Positions 8,054 through 16,351 of a stretch of 26,018 nt of DNA are shown in pieces. The notes under the pieces are model-generated. The model was given only the letters and a program-made list of their open reading frames with translations. It made no database searches and was not told the DNA's origin. A program made the translations under genes and the position numbers. Source of the DNA: JACNLN01 sp964626495 (GTDB lineage Bacteria; Fidelibacterota; Marinisomatia; Marinisomatales; CAZVFT01); contig CAZVFT010000029.1 of the NCBI GenBank assembly GCA_964626495.1, positions 1 through 26,018 on the forward strand, read 5' to 3'. The stretch's first letter is position 1. Each line of letters starts with the position of its first letter.

Positions 8054-9103
8054 GTGTTATCCAAGAAGTATAAGGAGATCGATAAATCAAATATGTTTGA
8101 TATTATTTACCGATTTCCGGAACAGATCAGAGAAGCGATGGAGATTGGAGAAAGAATTAAGATCAAAGGTGATTACTCGAAGGTTAGAAAGATTGTTTTT
8201 ACCGGAATGGGTGGATCTGCCATCAGTGGAGATATTTTATCCCTGTTTTTATGGAAAGCAGCTTCACAATCATTGACGGTTGTCCGGAACTATTATTTAC
8301 CTAACTGGGTTGGTGAGGACACACTGGTTTTTTGTTTCAGCTATTCAGGGAACACAGAGGAGACCCTTTCCACGCTGGAGGATGCCATTCGTCGGGGAGC
8401 TGTTGTTGCAGGTATTTTTTCTAATGGTATGTTAATGGAGCGTCTGGAAAAAGTTGGGGCTGACTTCATTAAAATACCCGGTGGATTTCCTCCAAGAGCT
8501 TCATTGGGATATCTGACAATACCCGTATTTTATTTCCTGAATCGTGCTAACCTTATTTCCGATTTTTTTTCAACTTATCTGGAACAAACTGCTGCCAATT
8601 TAGAGCAGTATTGTAATCTCTTTGCCCGGGATTTTGACGGGAATATTGCTTTTAAGATAGCTTCTGAAATTTACGATAGCATACCAGTGATTTATGGGGA
8701 AGCAGATGGCACATCAGCAGTAGCCCTGCGCTGGCGAGCTCAACTGGAGGAAAATGGCAAGATTCTGGCATTTCATCACGCCATTCCGGAAATGAATCAC
8801 AACGAGATCGTCGGTTGGGAAAACAATCCTGATCTTTTGAAAAGATTGATTGTGATCTGGTTGCGTGATGGGGAGATTCATCCACAAACAGCGAAAAGAG
8901 TATCCCTCACGAAGGAAATCATCGGGGATATGGCAAAAAATCAAATAGAAATCCAGAGTGAAGGGAGGTCATTTTTTGAGCGTATCTTTTATTTGATTTA
9001 CCTGGGCGATTGGGTGAGTTACTGGGTAGCCCTGCTTCACGGTGTGGATCCTTCCCCCGTTCATAAAATTGATGAGCTAAAGAGGGCACTTGCCAGAGAT
9101 TAG
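8054..9103 (+). CDS. Bifunctional phosphoglucose/phosphomannose isomerase
   Basis: A SIS-domain isomerase of 349 residues that interconverts fructose-6-phosphate with glucose-6-phosphate and mannose-6-phosphate. It has FTGMGGSAISGD (49-60), the phosphate-binding SYSGNTEE (96-103), and WRAQLEENGK with the probable base Glu233. His249 lies in PEMNHNEIVGW, and PVHKIDELK at the C-terminus carries the conserved Lys. The spacing of Glu233 and His249 equals that in the crenarchaeal PGI/PMI as I recall it. The GTG start at 8054 is chosen because AGGAGGT (8042-8048) sits five bases upstream. It is the last gene of the murQ operon. It would route fructose-6-phosphate, including that from amino-sugar recycling, into mannose or glucose phosphates. 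Confidence 0.9.
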   Translation: MLSKKYKEIDKSNMFDIIYRFPEQIREAMEIGERIKIKGDYSKVRKIVFTGMGGSAISGDILSLFLWKAASQSLTVVRNYYLPNWVGEDTLVFCFSYSGNTEETLSTLEDAIRRGAVVAGIFSNGMLMERLEKVGADFIKIPGGFPPRASLGYLTIPVFYFLNRANLISDFFSTYLEQTAANLEQYCNLFARDFDGNIAFKIASEIYDSIPVIYGEADGTSAVALRWRAQLEENGKILAFHHAIPEMNHNEIVGWENNPDLLKRLIVIWLRDGEIHPQTAKRVSLTKEIIGDMAKNQIEIQSEGRSFFERIFYLIYLGDWVSYWVALLHGVDPSPVHKIDELKRALARD

Positions 9104-9127
9104 ATGCATTTTTCTGCGGGAATTGGG

Positions 9128-9156
9128 TTGCAATCTGAAGGTGGTAGCTGTAAATT
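9128..9156 (+). promoter_or_regulatory. Sigma70-type promoter before the DUF151 gene
   Basis: TTGCAA (9128-9133), 17-bp spacer, TAAATT (9151-9156). The -35 hexamer and the spacing are the same as in the promoter at 343-371. It lies in the 87-bp gap after the PGI/PMI gene, so the DUF151 gene can be transcribed on its own. Confidence 0.45.
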
Positions 9157-9190
9157 AAAAAAGTAAAAAGTTCGTTTTTGTTAATAAATA

Positions 9191-9748
9191 ATGATTCCGG
9201 TAAAAATTACAAAAATTTCCTATTATTCACCAAGTAAGGGATACGCTGTAGTGCTTCAGGAACTCAGCGGTGAGAGGAGGAAATTGCCCATCATTGTAGG
9301 TTCCTATGAAGCGCAGGCAATTGCCGTAGCTAACGAACGGGTGGTAACACCAAGACCCATGACTCACGATCTAATCAACAATATATTCAGAGAGATGCAG
9401 TTGGATGTAAGGGAAGTGGTTATTACCGACCTGATAGATGGAACATTTTATGCAGAAATTGTAATTGATGATCTGCGAGGTCGCAGTCAGAAGATAGATT
9501 CCCGACCCAGTGATGCTTTTGCCGTTGCCCTCAGAATGGGTGCACAGATTTTTGTAGATGAGGAGGTGATGCGTGAAGCAGGGATTTTGGATCATTCTTC
9601 TAATGAGATGAAGTATGAAGAGTTACAACATGGGTACAAAGATTCTACCAGGGTGTTGGAAGAACAACTTCAAAGAGCAATCGAAGAAGAAGAATATGAA
9701 AAAGCTGCAATCTTGAGGGATAAAATAAAACAGCTGGAAGAGAAATAA
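9191..9748 (+). CDS. Bifunctional nuclease family protein (DUF151) with C-terminal UVR motif
   Basis: Residues 1 to about 133 form a DUF151/BFN domain, with LPIIVGSYEAQAIAVA, PMTHDLI, FYAEIVID and the conserved SRPSDAFAVALR. Residues about 153-185 form a UvrB/UvrC (UVR) helical hairpin with the LEEQLQRAIEEEEYEKAA pattern and a DKIKQLEE end. Plant homologues of DUF151 have reported nuclease activity, and a mycobacterial homologue is linked to oxidative-stress tolerance. The bacterial role is not settled. The DUF151-UVR fusion is common and full-length here (185 residues). The ribosome-binding site is weak. The gene is convergent with rnc, with only four bases between the stop codons. Confidence 0.88.
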   Translation: MIPVKITKISYYSPSKGYAVVLQELSGERRKLPIIVGSYEAQAIAVANERVVTPRPMTHDLINNIFREMQLDVREVVITDLIDGTFYAEIVIDDLRGRSQKIDSRPSDAFAVALRMGAQIFVDEEVMREAGILDHSSNEMKYEELQHGYKDSTRVLEEQLQRAIEEEEYEKAAILRDKIKQLEEK

Positions 9749-9752
9749 AAAT

Positions 9753-10481
9753 CTAATAATTTAACATAGATAGAGTAAGAAATGCCGCTTCCTGTTCAGC
9801 GGCTTTTTTATTTGTTCCTATGCCCGATGGAAAATGTTGGTTACCAATCTTCACTTTCACTTCAAATATTTTTTCGTGTTCGGGCCCTTCAATCTTTGTT
9901 GTTATAAACTGGGGGGTCTCAAGATGACTTGAATGGCAATATTCAATCAGCATTCCTTTATAATTGGTCGTTTTCCAAGATTTATGACGATGATTCCATA
10001 AATGAGTTTTTATAAATTGCTCACACGGACTCATCCCCTCATCCAGATAGATGGCTCCAACGACGGCTTCAAAAATGTTAGCCAGTTGATTTTGAGAGAC
10101 TTTTTCCGTCATTAAGTTCAGAGAAGGTCCAGCGTTTATATATTCAAGGAGATTTAATTTTCTGCCCATTTTTGCCAGAAATGATTTCTGAACCAGGGCA
10201 GAACGTTTCTGAGTTAGAAATCCTTCGTCTCCATCGGGAAATTCGTGGATTAATAATTTGGATACGATATTATCGAGTATTGCATCTCCAAGAAATTCCA
10301 ATCGTTCGTAATTATTTCTAGAATTGGAATCAGCGGATTTATGGGTAATGGCTTGGTTGAGGAGAGCTTTGCGATTGAAAAAATATCCCAGCTGGTGCTG
10401 AAGGCGAATTAATTTGGGATTATTCTGGAAGAGATACCATTTTATACGACGTATGATTTGTTTTAACGTTATTCTTCCCAC
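9753..10481 (-). CDS. rnc: Ribonuclease III
   Basis: This enzyme cleaves double-stranded RNA (rRNA and mRNA processing). The 242-residue protein has the signature NYERLEFLGDAILD with catalytic-type Glu62, Asp66 and Asp70. NIFEAVVGAIYLDEG carries Glu138. The C-terminal double-stranded-RNA-binding domain ends with the typical KKAAEQEAAFL. The residue equivalent to E. coli Asp114, three before the metal-binding Glu, is Asn135 here. Asn at this place is, to my knowledge, usual in Bacteroidota-like enzymes, so activity is not in doubt. A basic N-terminal extension of about 25 residues precedes the nuclease domain. The start overlaps fabF by 13 bp, placing rnc last in the fatty-acid operon, a common arrangement. 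Confidence 0.95.
   Translation of the reverse strand: MGRITLKQIIRRIKWYLFQNNPKLIRLQHQLGYFFNRKALLNQAITHKSADSNSRNNYERLEFLGDAILDNIVSKLLIHEFPDGDEGFLTQKRSALVQKSFLAKMGRKLNLLEYINAGPSLNLMTEKVSQNQLANIFEAVVGAIYLDEGMSPCEQFIKTHLWNHRHKSWKTTNYKGMLIEYCHSSHLETPQFITTKIEGPEHEKIFEVKVKIGNQHFPSGIGTNKKAAEQEAAFLTLSMLNY
9784..9810 (+). terminator. Rho-independent terminator located inside the rnc 3' end
   Basis: Stem GCCGC (9784-9788) with GCGGC (9799-9803), a 10-base loop, then a run of seven T (9803 onward) on the plus strand. It is placed 36 bp after the DUF151 stop codon and lies wholly within the coding region of the convergent rnc gene. The T-run works only in the plus direction. Confidence 0.6.
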
Positions 10482-11710
10482 TTTTTCATTATTAATACTG
10501 CATTATGCCCGCCAAAACCGAAGGAGTTGGACATAGCGGTTTGGATATCTACCTCTATAGACTTGTTGGGAATGTAGTTTAAGTCACATTCGGGATCTGG
10601 GGTTTCGTAATTGATTGTTGGAGGTAGTTGACTGGTATTCAATGACATCAACGATGCGATGGCTTCAATCCCTCCGCTGGCTCCAAGAAGATGTCCCGTC
10701 ATAGATTTTGTTGAACTGACATAGAGCTTATAGGCATGGTCAGCAAATACATTTTTAATGGCAGAAGTTTCAATTTTGTCATTGTAGGGTGTGGAAGTAC
10801 CGTGGGCGTTGATATAATCAACATCTGTTTGGTATAAGCCTGCATCATGAATGGCTCTTTTCATAGCTCGTGCAGCCCCTTCTCCATCTGGAGCAGGAGC
10901 GGTGATATGATAAGCATCTGCTGTGGCTCCATATCCAACAATTTCACCTATAATGTTTGCACCTCGCTTCAATGCATGTTCAGCTTCCTCAAGAACTAAA
11001 ATCCCGGCTCCATCACTTATAACGAACCCATCCCTATTGGCATCAAAAGGACGGGAGGCTTTTTCAGGTTCATCATTCCGTTGTGAGAGGGCTTTCATCC
11101 TTATGAATCCTACTAGTCCAAGAGGGCAAATACCTGCCTCCGTTCCACCTGAAATAACTACATCAGCATCCCCGTATTGAATAATCCGCATAGCATCGCC
11201 GATTGCATGGGAAGCGGAAGCACAAGCGGATACAACGCTGTAGTTGGGTCCTTTAAGCCCCCAGCGAATGGAGATTTGTCCTGCGACAATGTCAATTATC
11301 ATCTTTGGAGTAAGATAAGGAGAGACAGCGCGAATACCACGTGATTGTAAAATTGTGTGTTGTTGATCAATAGTTTCGATTCCTCCAATGCCAGATCCGA
11401 CAATGACACCAAATCGATCCATATCTTGAATCCCATCTGACAATCCTGAATGTTCAATAGCTTCCTGAGTTGCTACCATAGCATATGTGGTAAACAAATC
11501 CATCCGTTGAATCTCTTTACGGCTGAAATAGTTTTCAGGATTTAAATCCACTATTTCACCACCAATTGTTACTGGATAATCCGTAGCGTCAAACTTGATA
11601 ATTTGCCTTATTCCACTCTTTCCAGATATCAGTGAATCCCAGAACGTAGTGATCCCTATCCCGACAGGAGACACCACTCCCATACCAGTAACAACTACCC
11701 GTCGTTTCAT
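10469..11710 (-). CDS. fabF: 3-oxoacyl-[acyl-carrier-protein] synthase II
   Basis: The KAS II condensing enzyme elongates acyl-ACP with malonyl-ACP. At 413 residues it is full-length, with the Cys-His-His triad: Cys163 (in VVSACASASHAIGDA), His303 (in NAHGTSTPYND) and His340 (in KSMTGHLLGASG). It is encoded five bases after acpP, whose product is its carrier, and overlaps rnc downstream. The triad with two His separates it from FabH, also present in this operon, which uses Cys-His-Asn. Confidence 0.96.
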   Translation of the reverse strand: MKRRVVVTGMGVVSPVGIGITTFWDSLISGKSGIRQIIKFDATDYPVTIGGEIVDLNPENYFSRKEIQRMDLFTTYAMVATQEAIEHSGLSDGIQDMDRFGVIVGSGIGGIETIDQQHTILQSRGIRAVSPYLTPKMIIDIVAGQISIRWGLKGPNYSVVSACASASHAIGDAMRIIQYGDADVVISGGTEAGICPLGLVGFIRMKALSQRNDEPEKASRPFDANRDGFVISDGAGILVLEEAEHALKRGANIIGEIVGYGATADAYHITAPAPDGEGAARAMKRAIHDAGLYQTDVDYINAHGTSTPYNDKIETSAIKNVFADHAYKLYVSSTKSMTGHLLGASGGIEAIASLMSLNTSQLPPTINYETPDPECDLNYIPNKSIEVDIQTAMSNSFGFGGHNAVLIMKKWEE

Positions 11711-11715
11711 TGGAT

Positions 11716-11949
11716 TTATTTTAATTTGGAATCGATATAATTAACTGCGTCAGCAACTTTTGTTATCTTTTCTGCATCTTCATCAGGAATCTCAATGCCA
11801 AAATCTTCTTCCAGCTGCATTATGAGTTCAACGAGATCCAGTGAATCTGCACCAAGATCATCAATAAATGAGGCTTCCAGAGTGATTTTGCTTTCTTCAG
11901 CTCCAAGCTTATCTATGATTACTTCTTTTACTTGATCGAATGTAGACAT
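11716..11949 (-). CDS. acpP: Acyl carrier protein
   Basis: A small acidic carrier of 77 residues. The phosphopantetheine attachment site is Ser36 in DLGADSLDLVEL. I chose the ATG at 11949, giving MSTFDQVKEV, because AAAGGAGG lies just upstream; a longer reading from 11982 would start with a cysteine-rich tail unlike any ACP. It lies between fabG and fabF in the usual order, so its expression is tied to the enzymes that use it. Confidence 0.96.
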   Translation of the reverse strand: MSTFDQVKEVIIDKLGAEESKITLEASFIDDLGADSLDLVELIMQLEEDFGIEIPDEDAEKITKVADAVNYIDSKLK

Positions 11950-11962
11950 ACAGTTCCTCCTT

Positions 11963-12706
11963 TCACATGTAAAGTCCGCCATTCACGGAAATTGTCTGCC
12001 CGGTTATGTACGAGGCATCCTCTGAGGCTAAAAAGAGAACAGCTCCAGCGATGTCTTCCGGGCTTCCAATTTTTTTTAACGGTATTTGTTGAATTAAATT
12101 TTCTTTAATCTTGTCGGAAAGTTCAGCAGTAATATCGGTTCCTATATAACCGGGTGCTACGGCATTTACAGTAATGTTTCGTGAGGCAAGTTCCTTTGCC
12201 ACGGATTTTGTAAGTCCAATGATGCCAGCTTTGGAAGCAACATAGTTTGCCTGACCCGGGTTGCCGGAAAGAGCCACAACTGATGCTATGTTGATAATCC
12301 TGCCAAATCGTTTTTTCATCATTAATGGTATAACAGCCTTTATGCCGTTAAAACATCCTTTTAGATTTACCTTCTGTACAATATCCCAGTCGTCTTCGGT
12401 CATCCGCAGGATGAGTTTGTCTCTTACAATACCAGCATTATTGACTAAAATATCTACAGAACCAAAATGTTCGAACCCTTCTTTAATAGCTAATGTGAAT
12501 GATTCAAGGTCCGACACATCGAGTTGGATGGCTAACGCTTCGCCACCGGATGAGTTGATTTCATCTGCCACAGCCTGACATGTGGAGTTATTAATATCAG
12601 CAACGATGACCTTTATACCTTCTTCAGAAAATCTCAAGGCAATAGCCTTACCAATACCCTGACCTGCTCCCGTAATAAAAGCAACTTTACCAAAAATATT
12701 ACACAT
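11963..12706 (-). CDS. fabG: 3-oxoacyl-[acyl-carrier-protein] reductase
   Basis: An NADPH-dependent short-chain dehydrogenase/reductase that reduces 3-oxoacyl-ACP. It has the glycine-rich TGAGQGIG (12-19), NNAG (89-92), and the catalytic set Asn114, Ser142, Tyr155 and Lys159 (in NYVASKAG). ITGQTISVNGGLYM at the C-terminus is diagnostic of FabG. I placed the start at ATG 12706, which overlaps the fabD stop and gives 247 residues, the usual size. A further in-frame ATG at 12727 would add seven atypical residues and lacks a ribosome-binding site. Confidence 0.95.
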   Translation of the reverse strand: MCNIFGKVAFITGAGQGIGKAIALRFSEEGIKVIVADINNSTCQAVADEINSSGGEALAIQLDVSDLESFTLAIKEGFEHFGSVDILVNNAGIVRDKLILRMTEDDWDIVQKVNLKGCFNGIKAVIPLMMKKRFGRIINIASVVALSGNPGQANYVASKAGIIGLTKSVAKELASRNITVNAVAPGYIGTDITAELSDKIKENLIQQIPLKKIGSPEDIAGAVLFLASEDASYITGQTISVNGGLYM

Positions 12707-13622
12707 TAGTATACTTTTCCACGTCATTCAGAGTTTCAATACCTGTTGAAATCAATGATCGATCTATTCGCCTGTTTAATCCCTGTAAAACCTTTCCTGG
12801 ACCAACTTCGATGAATGTAGAAACTCCAAGGGAATTCATATTTTGAATAGTTTCCATCCACTTAACAGGGTGGTCTAATTGATCTATTAAATTTTTCCTG
12901 ATCTTATCTGGTGATTTAACAGCCTCTGCAGTCACGTTCGTAACCACAGGGAGTTTAGTTTTATTAATTTGAATATTTTTCAAAATTTCTCCAACAGCTT
13001 TTTTTACTGGTTCCATAAGTGGAGAGTGGAAGGCGCCACTCACGTTGAGTTCAACTACTTTTAGTGCTTTCTTTTCTCGGGCAATGTCCATTGCTTTGTA
13101 AACTCCTTTTACCTCCCCAGAAATTACAATCTGGTTTTTGGAGTTGAAGTTAGCTGGTTGGACAATTCCCTCTCTGGAAGCAACTCGACAAATCTCCTCT
13201 ACAATTCCTTGATCAAGACCGATAATCGCTGCCATAGTTCCTTTATTGGAAATGCCTGCCTCCTGCATACTTTTCCCGCGGGTTTTAACCAGTGATAGCC
13301 CATCTTCAAAAGAAAAAGCTTTCGCTGCTGTGAGTGCAGAGTATTCTCCCAAACTGTGACCGGCAGCAAAGGAGGGGGCTATGTCTCTTTCCTCGAGAAG
13401 CTCTGTAAGAATAACGCTAATAGTAAAGATGGCAGGTTGCGTATACATTGTCTGTTTTAATCTTTCTTCAGGTCCTTCAAATGAAAGCGTAGCAATATCC
13501 ATCCCCATAATATCGTTGGCTTGTTCATATCTTTGTTTTCCCAGCTTGGTATTGTGAAACAAGTCCTTTCCCATTCCAAGCTTTTGAGATCCTTGACCCG
13601 GGAAGATAAAAGCTGGGTTCAA
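12699..13622 (-). CDS. fabD: Malonyl-CoA:ACP transacylase
   Basis: Transfers malonyl from CoA to ACP. The 307-residue protein has FPGQGSQKLGMG at the N-terminus, the nucleophile Ser90 in AGHSLGEYSAL, and His199 in GAFHSPLMEPV. The start is a TTG codon at 13622, overlapping the stop codon of fabH. It is required because the conserved FPGQGSQ begins at residue 7 and no ATG or GTG lies upstream of it in a sensible place. The rare start codon together with the overlap suggests translational coupling to fabH. Confidence 0.94.
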   Translation of the reverse strand: MNPAFIFPGQGSQKLGMGKDLFHNTKLGKQRYEQANDIMGMDIATLSFEGPEERLKQTMYTQPAIFTISVILTELLEERDIAPSFAAGHSLGEYSALTAAKAFSFEDGLSLVKTRGKSMQEAGISNKGTMAAIIGLDQGIVEEICRVASREGIVQPANFNSKNQIVISGEVKGVYKAMDIAREKKALKVVELNVSGAFHSPLMEPVKKAVGEILKNIQINKTKLPVVTNVTAEAVKSPDKIRKNLIDQLDHPVKWMETIQNMNSLGVSTFIEVGPGKVLQGLNRRIDRSLISTGIETLNDVEKYTNV

Positions 13623-14608
13623 TTACAATCTCCCCAACGAATGAGAATACTGCCTACAGTAAATCCTGCTCCAAAAGCGGATAGGAGAAGGTAATCATTT
13701 TTTTTCAGTTGACCGTTTTCCACAGCTTCGCTGATTCCAATAGGTATTGTACCAGCGGTTGTATTTGCATAGCGGTCTATATTTATCAAAACTTGATCAG
13801 AAAGTATTCCTAATCTTTTTACCGCTGCATCAATGATCCGACCATTTGCCTGGTGAGGAATAAAGAGGGCGATATCACTGCCAGTAAGACCATTTCTCAT
13901 CAATATCTCATAAGAAACATCAGCCATACCTTTAATAGCGAATTTAAACACTTTTTTTCCGTCTTGATAAAGATAGTGCATCTTCTTTTCTACTGTTTCC
14001 TTTGAAGCGGGGTGTAAGCTGCCTCCAGCAGGCATTTTAAGGAGATCAGCACCACTCCCGTCCATATAAAGAATGGAATCAATTATTCCATTGTCTCCTT
14101 TCGACGGTTCCAGCATTACCCCACCGGAACCATCTCCGAAAAGAACGCAATTATTTCTATCTTCGTAATTAACGATGGTACTCATAGTATCTGAACCAAT
14201 AATCATTACTTTTTGGTAGATACCCGATTCGATTAACCTTGCCCCGGTTTCAAGAGCATAAATAAACCCTGAACAGGCAGCGGAAAGATCAAATCCCCAG
14301 GCGTTTTTCGCTTTGATGTTTTCCTGAATCAGTGCTGCTGTTGGCGGAAATAACATATCAGGAGTTACCGTTCCAACAATGATAACATCAATCTCGTCAG
14401 GCGTTGTTTCGGACTTCTCCAGCAGTTGCAATGCTACCTTTGTAGCCATATAAGATGTTACCTTACCCTTAGGTGCGATTCTTCTTTCGGAAATCCCGGT
14501 ACGACTGACGATCCACTCGTCAGAGGTATCGACAATCTTCTCGAGATCCTTGTTTGTTAGAACTTTTTCGGGGAGGTATCGAGCTGTTGCTGTAATGGTT
14601 GCTTTCAT
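13619..14608 (-). CDS. fabH: 3-oxoacyl-[acyl-carrier-protein] synthase III
   Basis: KAS III starts fatty-acid synthesis by condensing an acyl-CoA with malonyl-ACP. The Cys-His-Asn triad is Cys112 (in DLSAACSGFIYAL), His252 (in PHQANGRIIDAA) and Asn282 (in RYANTTAGTIPIG). At 329 residues it is a normal length. It follows plsX with a three-base gap and overlaps fabD. Whether it prefers acetyl-CoA or branched primers cannot be read from the sequence. Confidence 0.96.
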   Translation of the reverse strand: MKATITATARYLPEKVLTNKDLEKIVDTSDEWIVSRTGISERRIAPKGKVTSYMATKVALQLLEKSETTPDEIDVIIVGTVTPDMLFPPTAALIQENIKAKNAWGFDLSAACSGFIYALETGARLIESGIYQKVMIIGSDTMSTIVNYEDRNNCVLFGDGSGGVMLEPSKGDNGIIDSILYMDGSGADLLKMPAGGSLHPASKETVEKKMHYLYQDGKKVFKFAIKGMADVSYEILMRNGLTGSDIALFIPHQANGRIIDAAVKRLGILSDQVLINIDRYANTTAGTIPIGISEAVENGQLKKNDYLLLSAFGAGFTVGSILIRWGDCN

Positions 14609-14611
14609 TCG

Positions 14612-15631
14612 TTATACGTTTTGTGTTTCGATATATTTGATGTATTGATGAATTCCATTTTGGATAGAGGTTACCAGATTTTCTTCAACCGACTTTTTTG
14701 CCTCCAAAATACCATTTTTGATTGCCCGAGATGGAGAACTGCCATGACAGATGACACAGACACCATTAACCCCGAGAAGGGGAACACCTCCATACTCCTC
14801 GTAGTCGTATTCACTCATCACTTCACTAAAAATTCTTTTGATATCCTCTGCTTCCTCTGGTGAAGAAACCTGGGTTTTAATTTTTCGATTAATTTGCTCG
14901 GTTATGTGAGATACCCACCCCTCAGCAAATTTAAGAATGTTATTTCCGAGAAAGCCATCGCATACGATGACATCGATAATATTATTTAGAATATACCGTC
15001 CTTCGATATTTCCTTTAAAAGTGGGTAAACTTTTGTTGAGTAATTTGTGAGCTTTAACGTAAAGATCCGTTCCTTTTGAGTCCTCTTCACCAATGTTTAA
15101 AAGACCGATCCTTGGATTTTTAATCCCATGGACATGCTCCATATACTGTGAAGCCATCACCGCAAATTGAAGTAGGTGATGAGGTTTTATGTTGATATTG
15201 GCTCCAGCATCACAGAGGACTACTCCGTGGGGGTATACTGGCAAGTAGATGGCAACTGCTGGTCGTCGTACCCCCTCGATTCGACCGAGAAGAATGAGTG
15301 AGGTGGAAAGAATCGCCCCTGTGTTACCTGCACTTACGAATGCATCTGCCTTTCCCGATTGAACTAGCTTAATTCCTGTTACCAGAGATGAGTCCTTCTT
15401 TTTTTTGTAGACAGATGACGGCTTATCCGTCATTTCAACGATCTGTGTAGTTGGATGAATGGAAAGATTATGTGAGGTAAACCCAACTGAGTTGAGTTCC
15501 TGTTGAATCAGGTTCTGTTTTCCAGTAATGGTAATATGGAGATCGGGATGTTCCTGTAACGCCATGATGCATCCACTAATCTCAGGGGTAGGAGAAAAAT
15601 CACTCCCCATACCATCCACAACAATATTCAT
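14612..15631 (-). CDS. plsX: Phosphate acyltransferase
   Basis: PlsX converts acyl-ACP to acyl-phosphate, the acyl donor for glycerol-3-phosphate acylation by PlsY, at the cytoplasmic face of the membrane. The 339-residue protein opens with VVDGMGSDFSPTPEI, the family's metal/phosphate loop. FVSAGNTGAILSTSLILLGRI and the central LLNIGEEDSKGTDL are typical. GVPLLGVNGVCVICHGSS near the C-terminus closes the active site. Its place between rpmF and fabH is the classic arrangement in many phyla. Confidence 0.94.
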   Translation of the reverse strand: MNIVVDGMGSDFSPTPEISGCIMALQEHPDLHITITGKQNLIQQELNSVGFTSHNLSIHPTTQIVEMTDKPSSVYKKKKDSSLVTGIKLVQSGKADAFVSAGNTGAILSTSLILLGRIEGVRRPAVAIYLPVYPHGVVLCDAGANINIKPHHLLQFAVMASQYMEHVHGIKNPRIGLLNIGEEDSKGTDLYVKAHKLLNKSLPTFKGNIEGRYILNNIIDVIVCDGFLGNNILKFAEGWVSHITEQINRKIKTQVSSPEEAEDIKRIFSEVMSEYDYEEYGGVPLLGVNGVCVICHGSSPSRAIKNGILEAKKSVEENLVTSIQNGIHQYIKYIETQNV

Positions 15632-15640
15632 TTTTATTGT

Positions 15641-15823
15641 TTATTCTCCTGAGAGAGTAACAACCGGTCGTCCACGATAGTAGCCACAATTAGGGCAGGC
15701 TCGATGAGGTAATTTGGGTTGGTTACATTGTGGACATATTGAAACGGTTGGTGCTTTGGCTTTCCAGTGGGTACGTCTTTTCCTGCCGCGAGCTTTGGAT
15801 AGTTTTCTCTTTGGTAATGCCAT
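15641..15823 (-). CDS. rpmF: 50S ribosomal protein L32
   Basis: A 60-residue basic protein of the large ribosomal subunit. The N-terminal ALPKRKLSKARGRKRRTHW is diagnostic. Cys30, Cys33, Cys43 and Cys46 make this the zinc-ribbon (C+) form. GGAGAAA lies four bases before the ATG. It sits between the DUF177 gene and plsX, coupling a ribosomal protein to membrane-lipid synthesis as in many bacteria. Confidence 0.96.
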   Translation of the reverse strand: MALPKRKLSKARGRKRRTHWKAKAPTVSICPQCNQPKLPHRACPNCGYYRGRPVVTLSGE

Positions 15824-15835
15824 TTTATTTCTCCA

Positions 15836-16342
15836 TTAATGATGTATTAAATGTTTAAAAGGTTTCCATCTATCATCAATAGTATCCTCTTTACAGGTAC
15901 ATGTTGATTCGTTTAAATTTGTTCCGCAATAGGGACAAAGTCCTTTACAATTATCCTTGCATAAATGTTTCATAGGTTCTTCGAGTAATAAAGCTTCATT
16001 CACTATTGGGTCTATATCAATCTCAGATTGATCAAGGGTAAAAAGATATATTTCCTGTTCATCACTATCTTGAACAAGGGAATGTTTGTTTGTGTATAGA
16101 ATTTTAAACGTACCTTGAATCGTTGTATTATATTCGGACAGACAAAGGTCACACATCTCTGTGATATCCAGCTTCACACTACCTTTCAGGTAAATTCCCT
16201 GTCCATCCTGTTGTACTCTCAGCAAAATCTGAAGGGGATCAGAAGCACAATTTAGGCTTTCCAGAGAGGTACCCTTTACTGGGATATCCAGAGTTAATAC
16301 ATCCTGTGCAGCTAATATTTCTGCTCTTGTAATGCGAATCAT
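15836..16342 (-). CDS. DUF177 (YceD-like) protein
   Basis: A 168-residue protein with the YceD/DUF177 layout. The N-terminal half ends in a CDLC pair (Cys64, Cys67). The C-terminal signature EPMKHLCKDNCKGLCPYCG with NLN and a final CTC pair gives further cysteines 128, 132, 136, 139, 148 and 150, followed by DDRWKPFKHL. Members of this family have been linked to 23S rRNA or L32 accumulation; its position directly before rpmF fits. Eight cysteines suggest metal binding. It is the first gene of the fatty-acid operon. There is no Shine-Dalgarno before the ATG, and the likely promoter is so close that the transcript may be nearly leaderless. Confidence 0.9.
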   Translation of the reverse strand: MIRITRAEILAAQDVLTLDIPVKGTSLESLNCASDPLQILLRVQQDGQGIYLKGSVKLDITEMCDLCLSEYNTTIQGTFKILYTNKHSLVQDSDEQEIYLFTLDQSEIDIDPIVNEALLLEEPMKHLCKDNCKGLCPYCGTNLNESTCTCKEDTIDDRWKPFKHLIHH

Positions 16343-16351
16343 AGTGCGCCA

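Noticed and set aside
11950..11982. N-terminal extension of the acyl carrier protein (ADFTCERRNC)
   Set aside because: It precedes a perfect ribosome-binding site and overlaps the end of fabG; carrier proteins start at the MSTF position.
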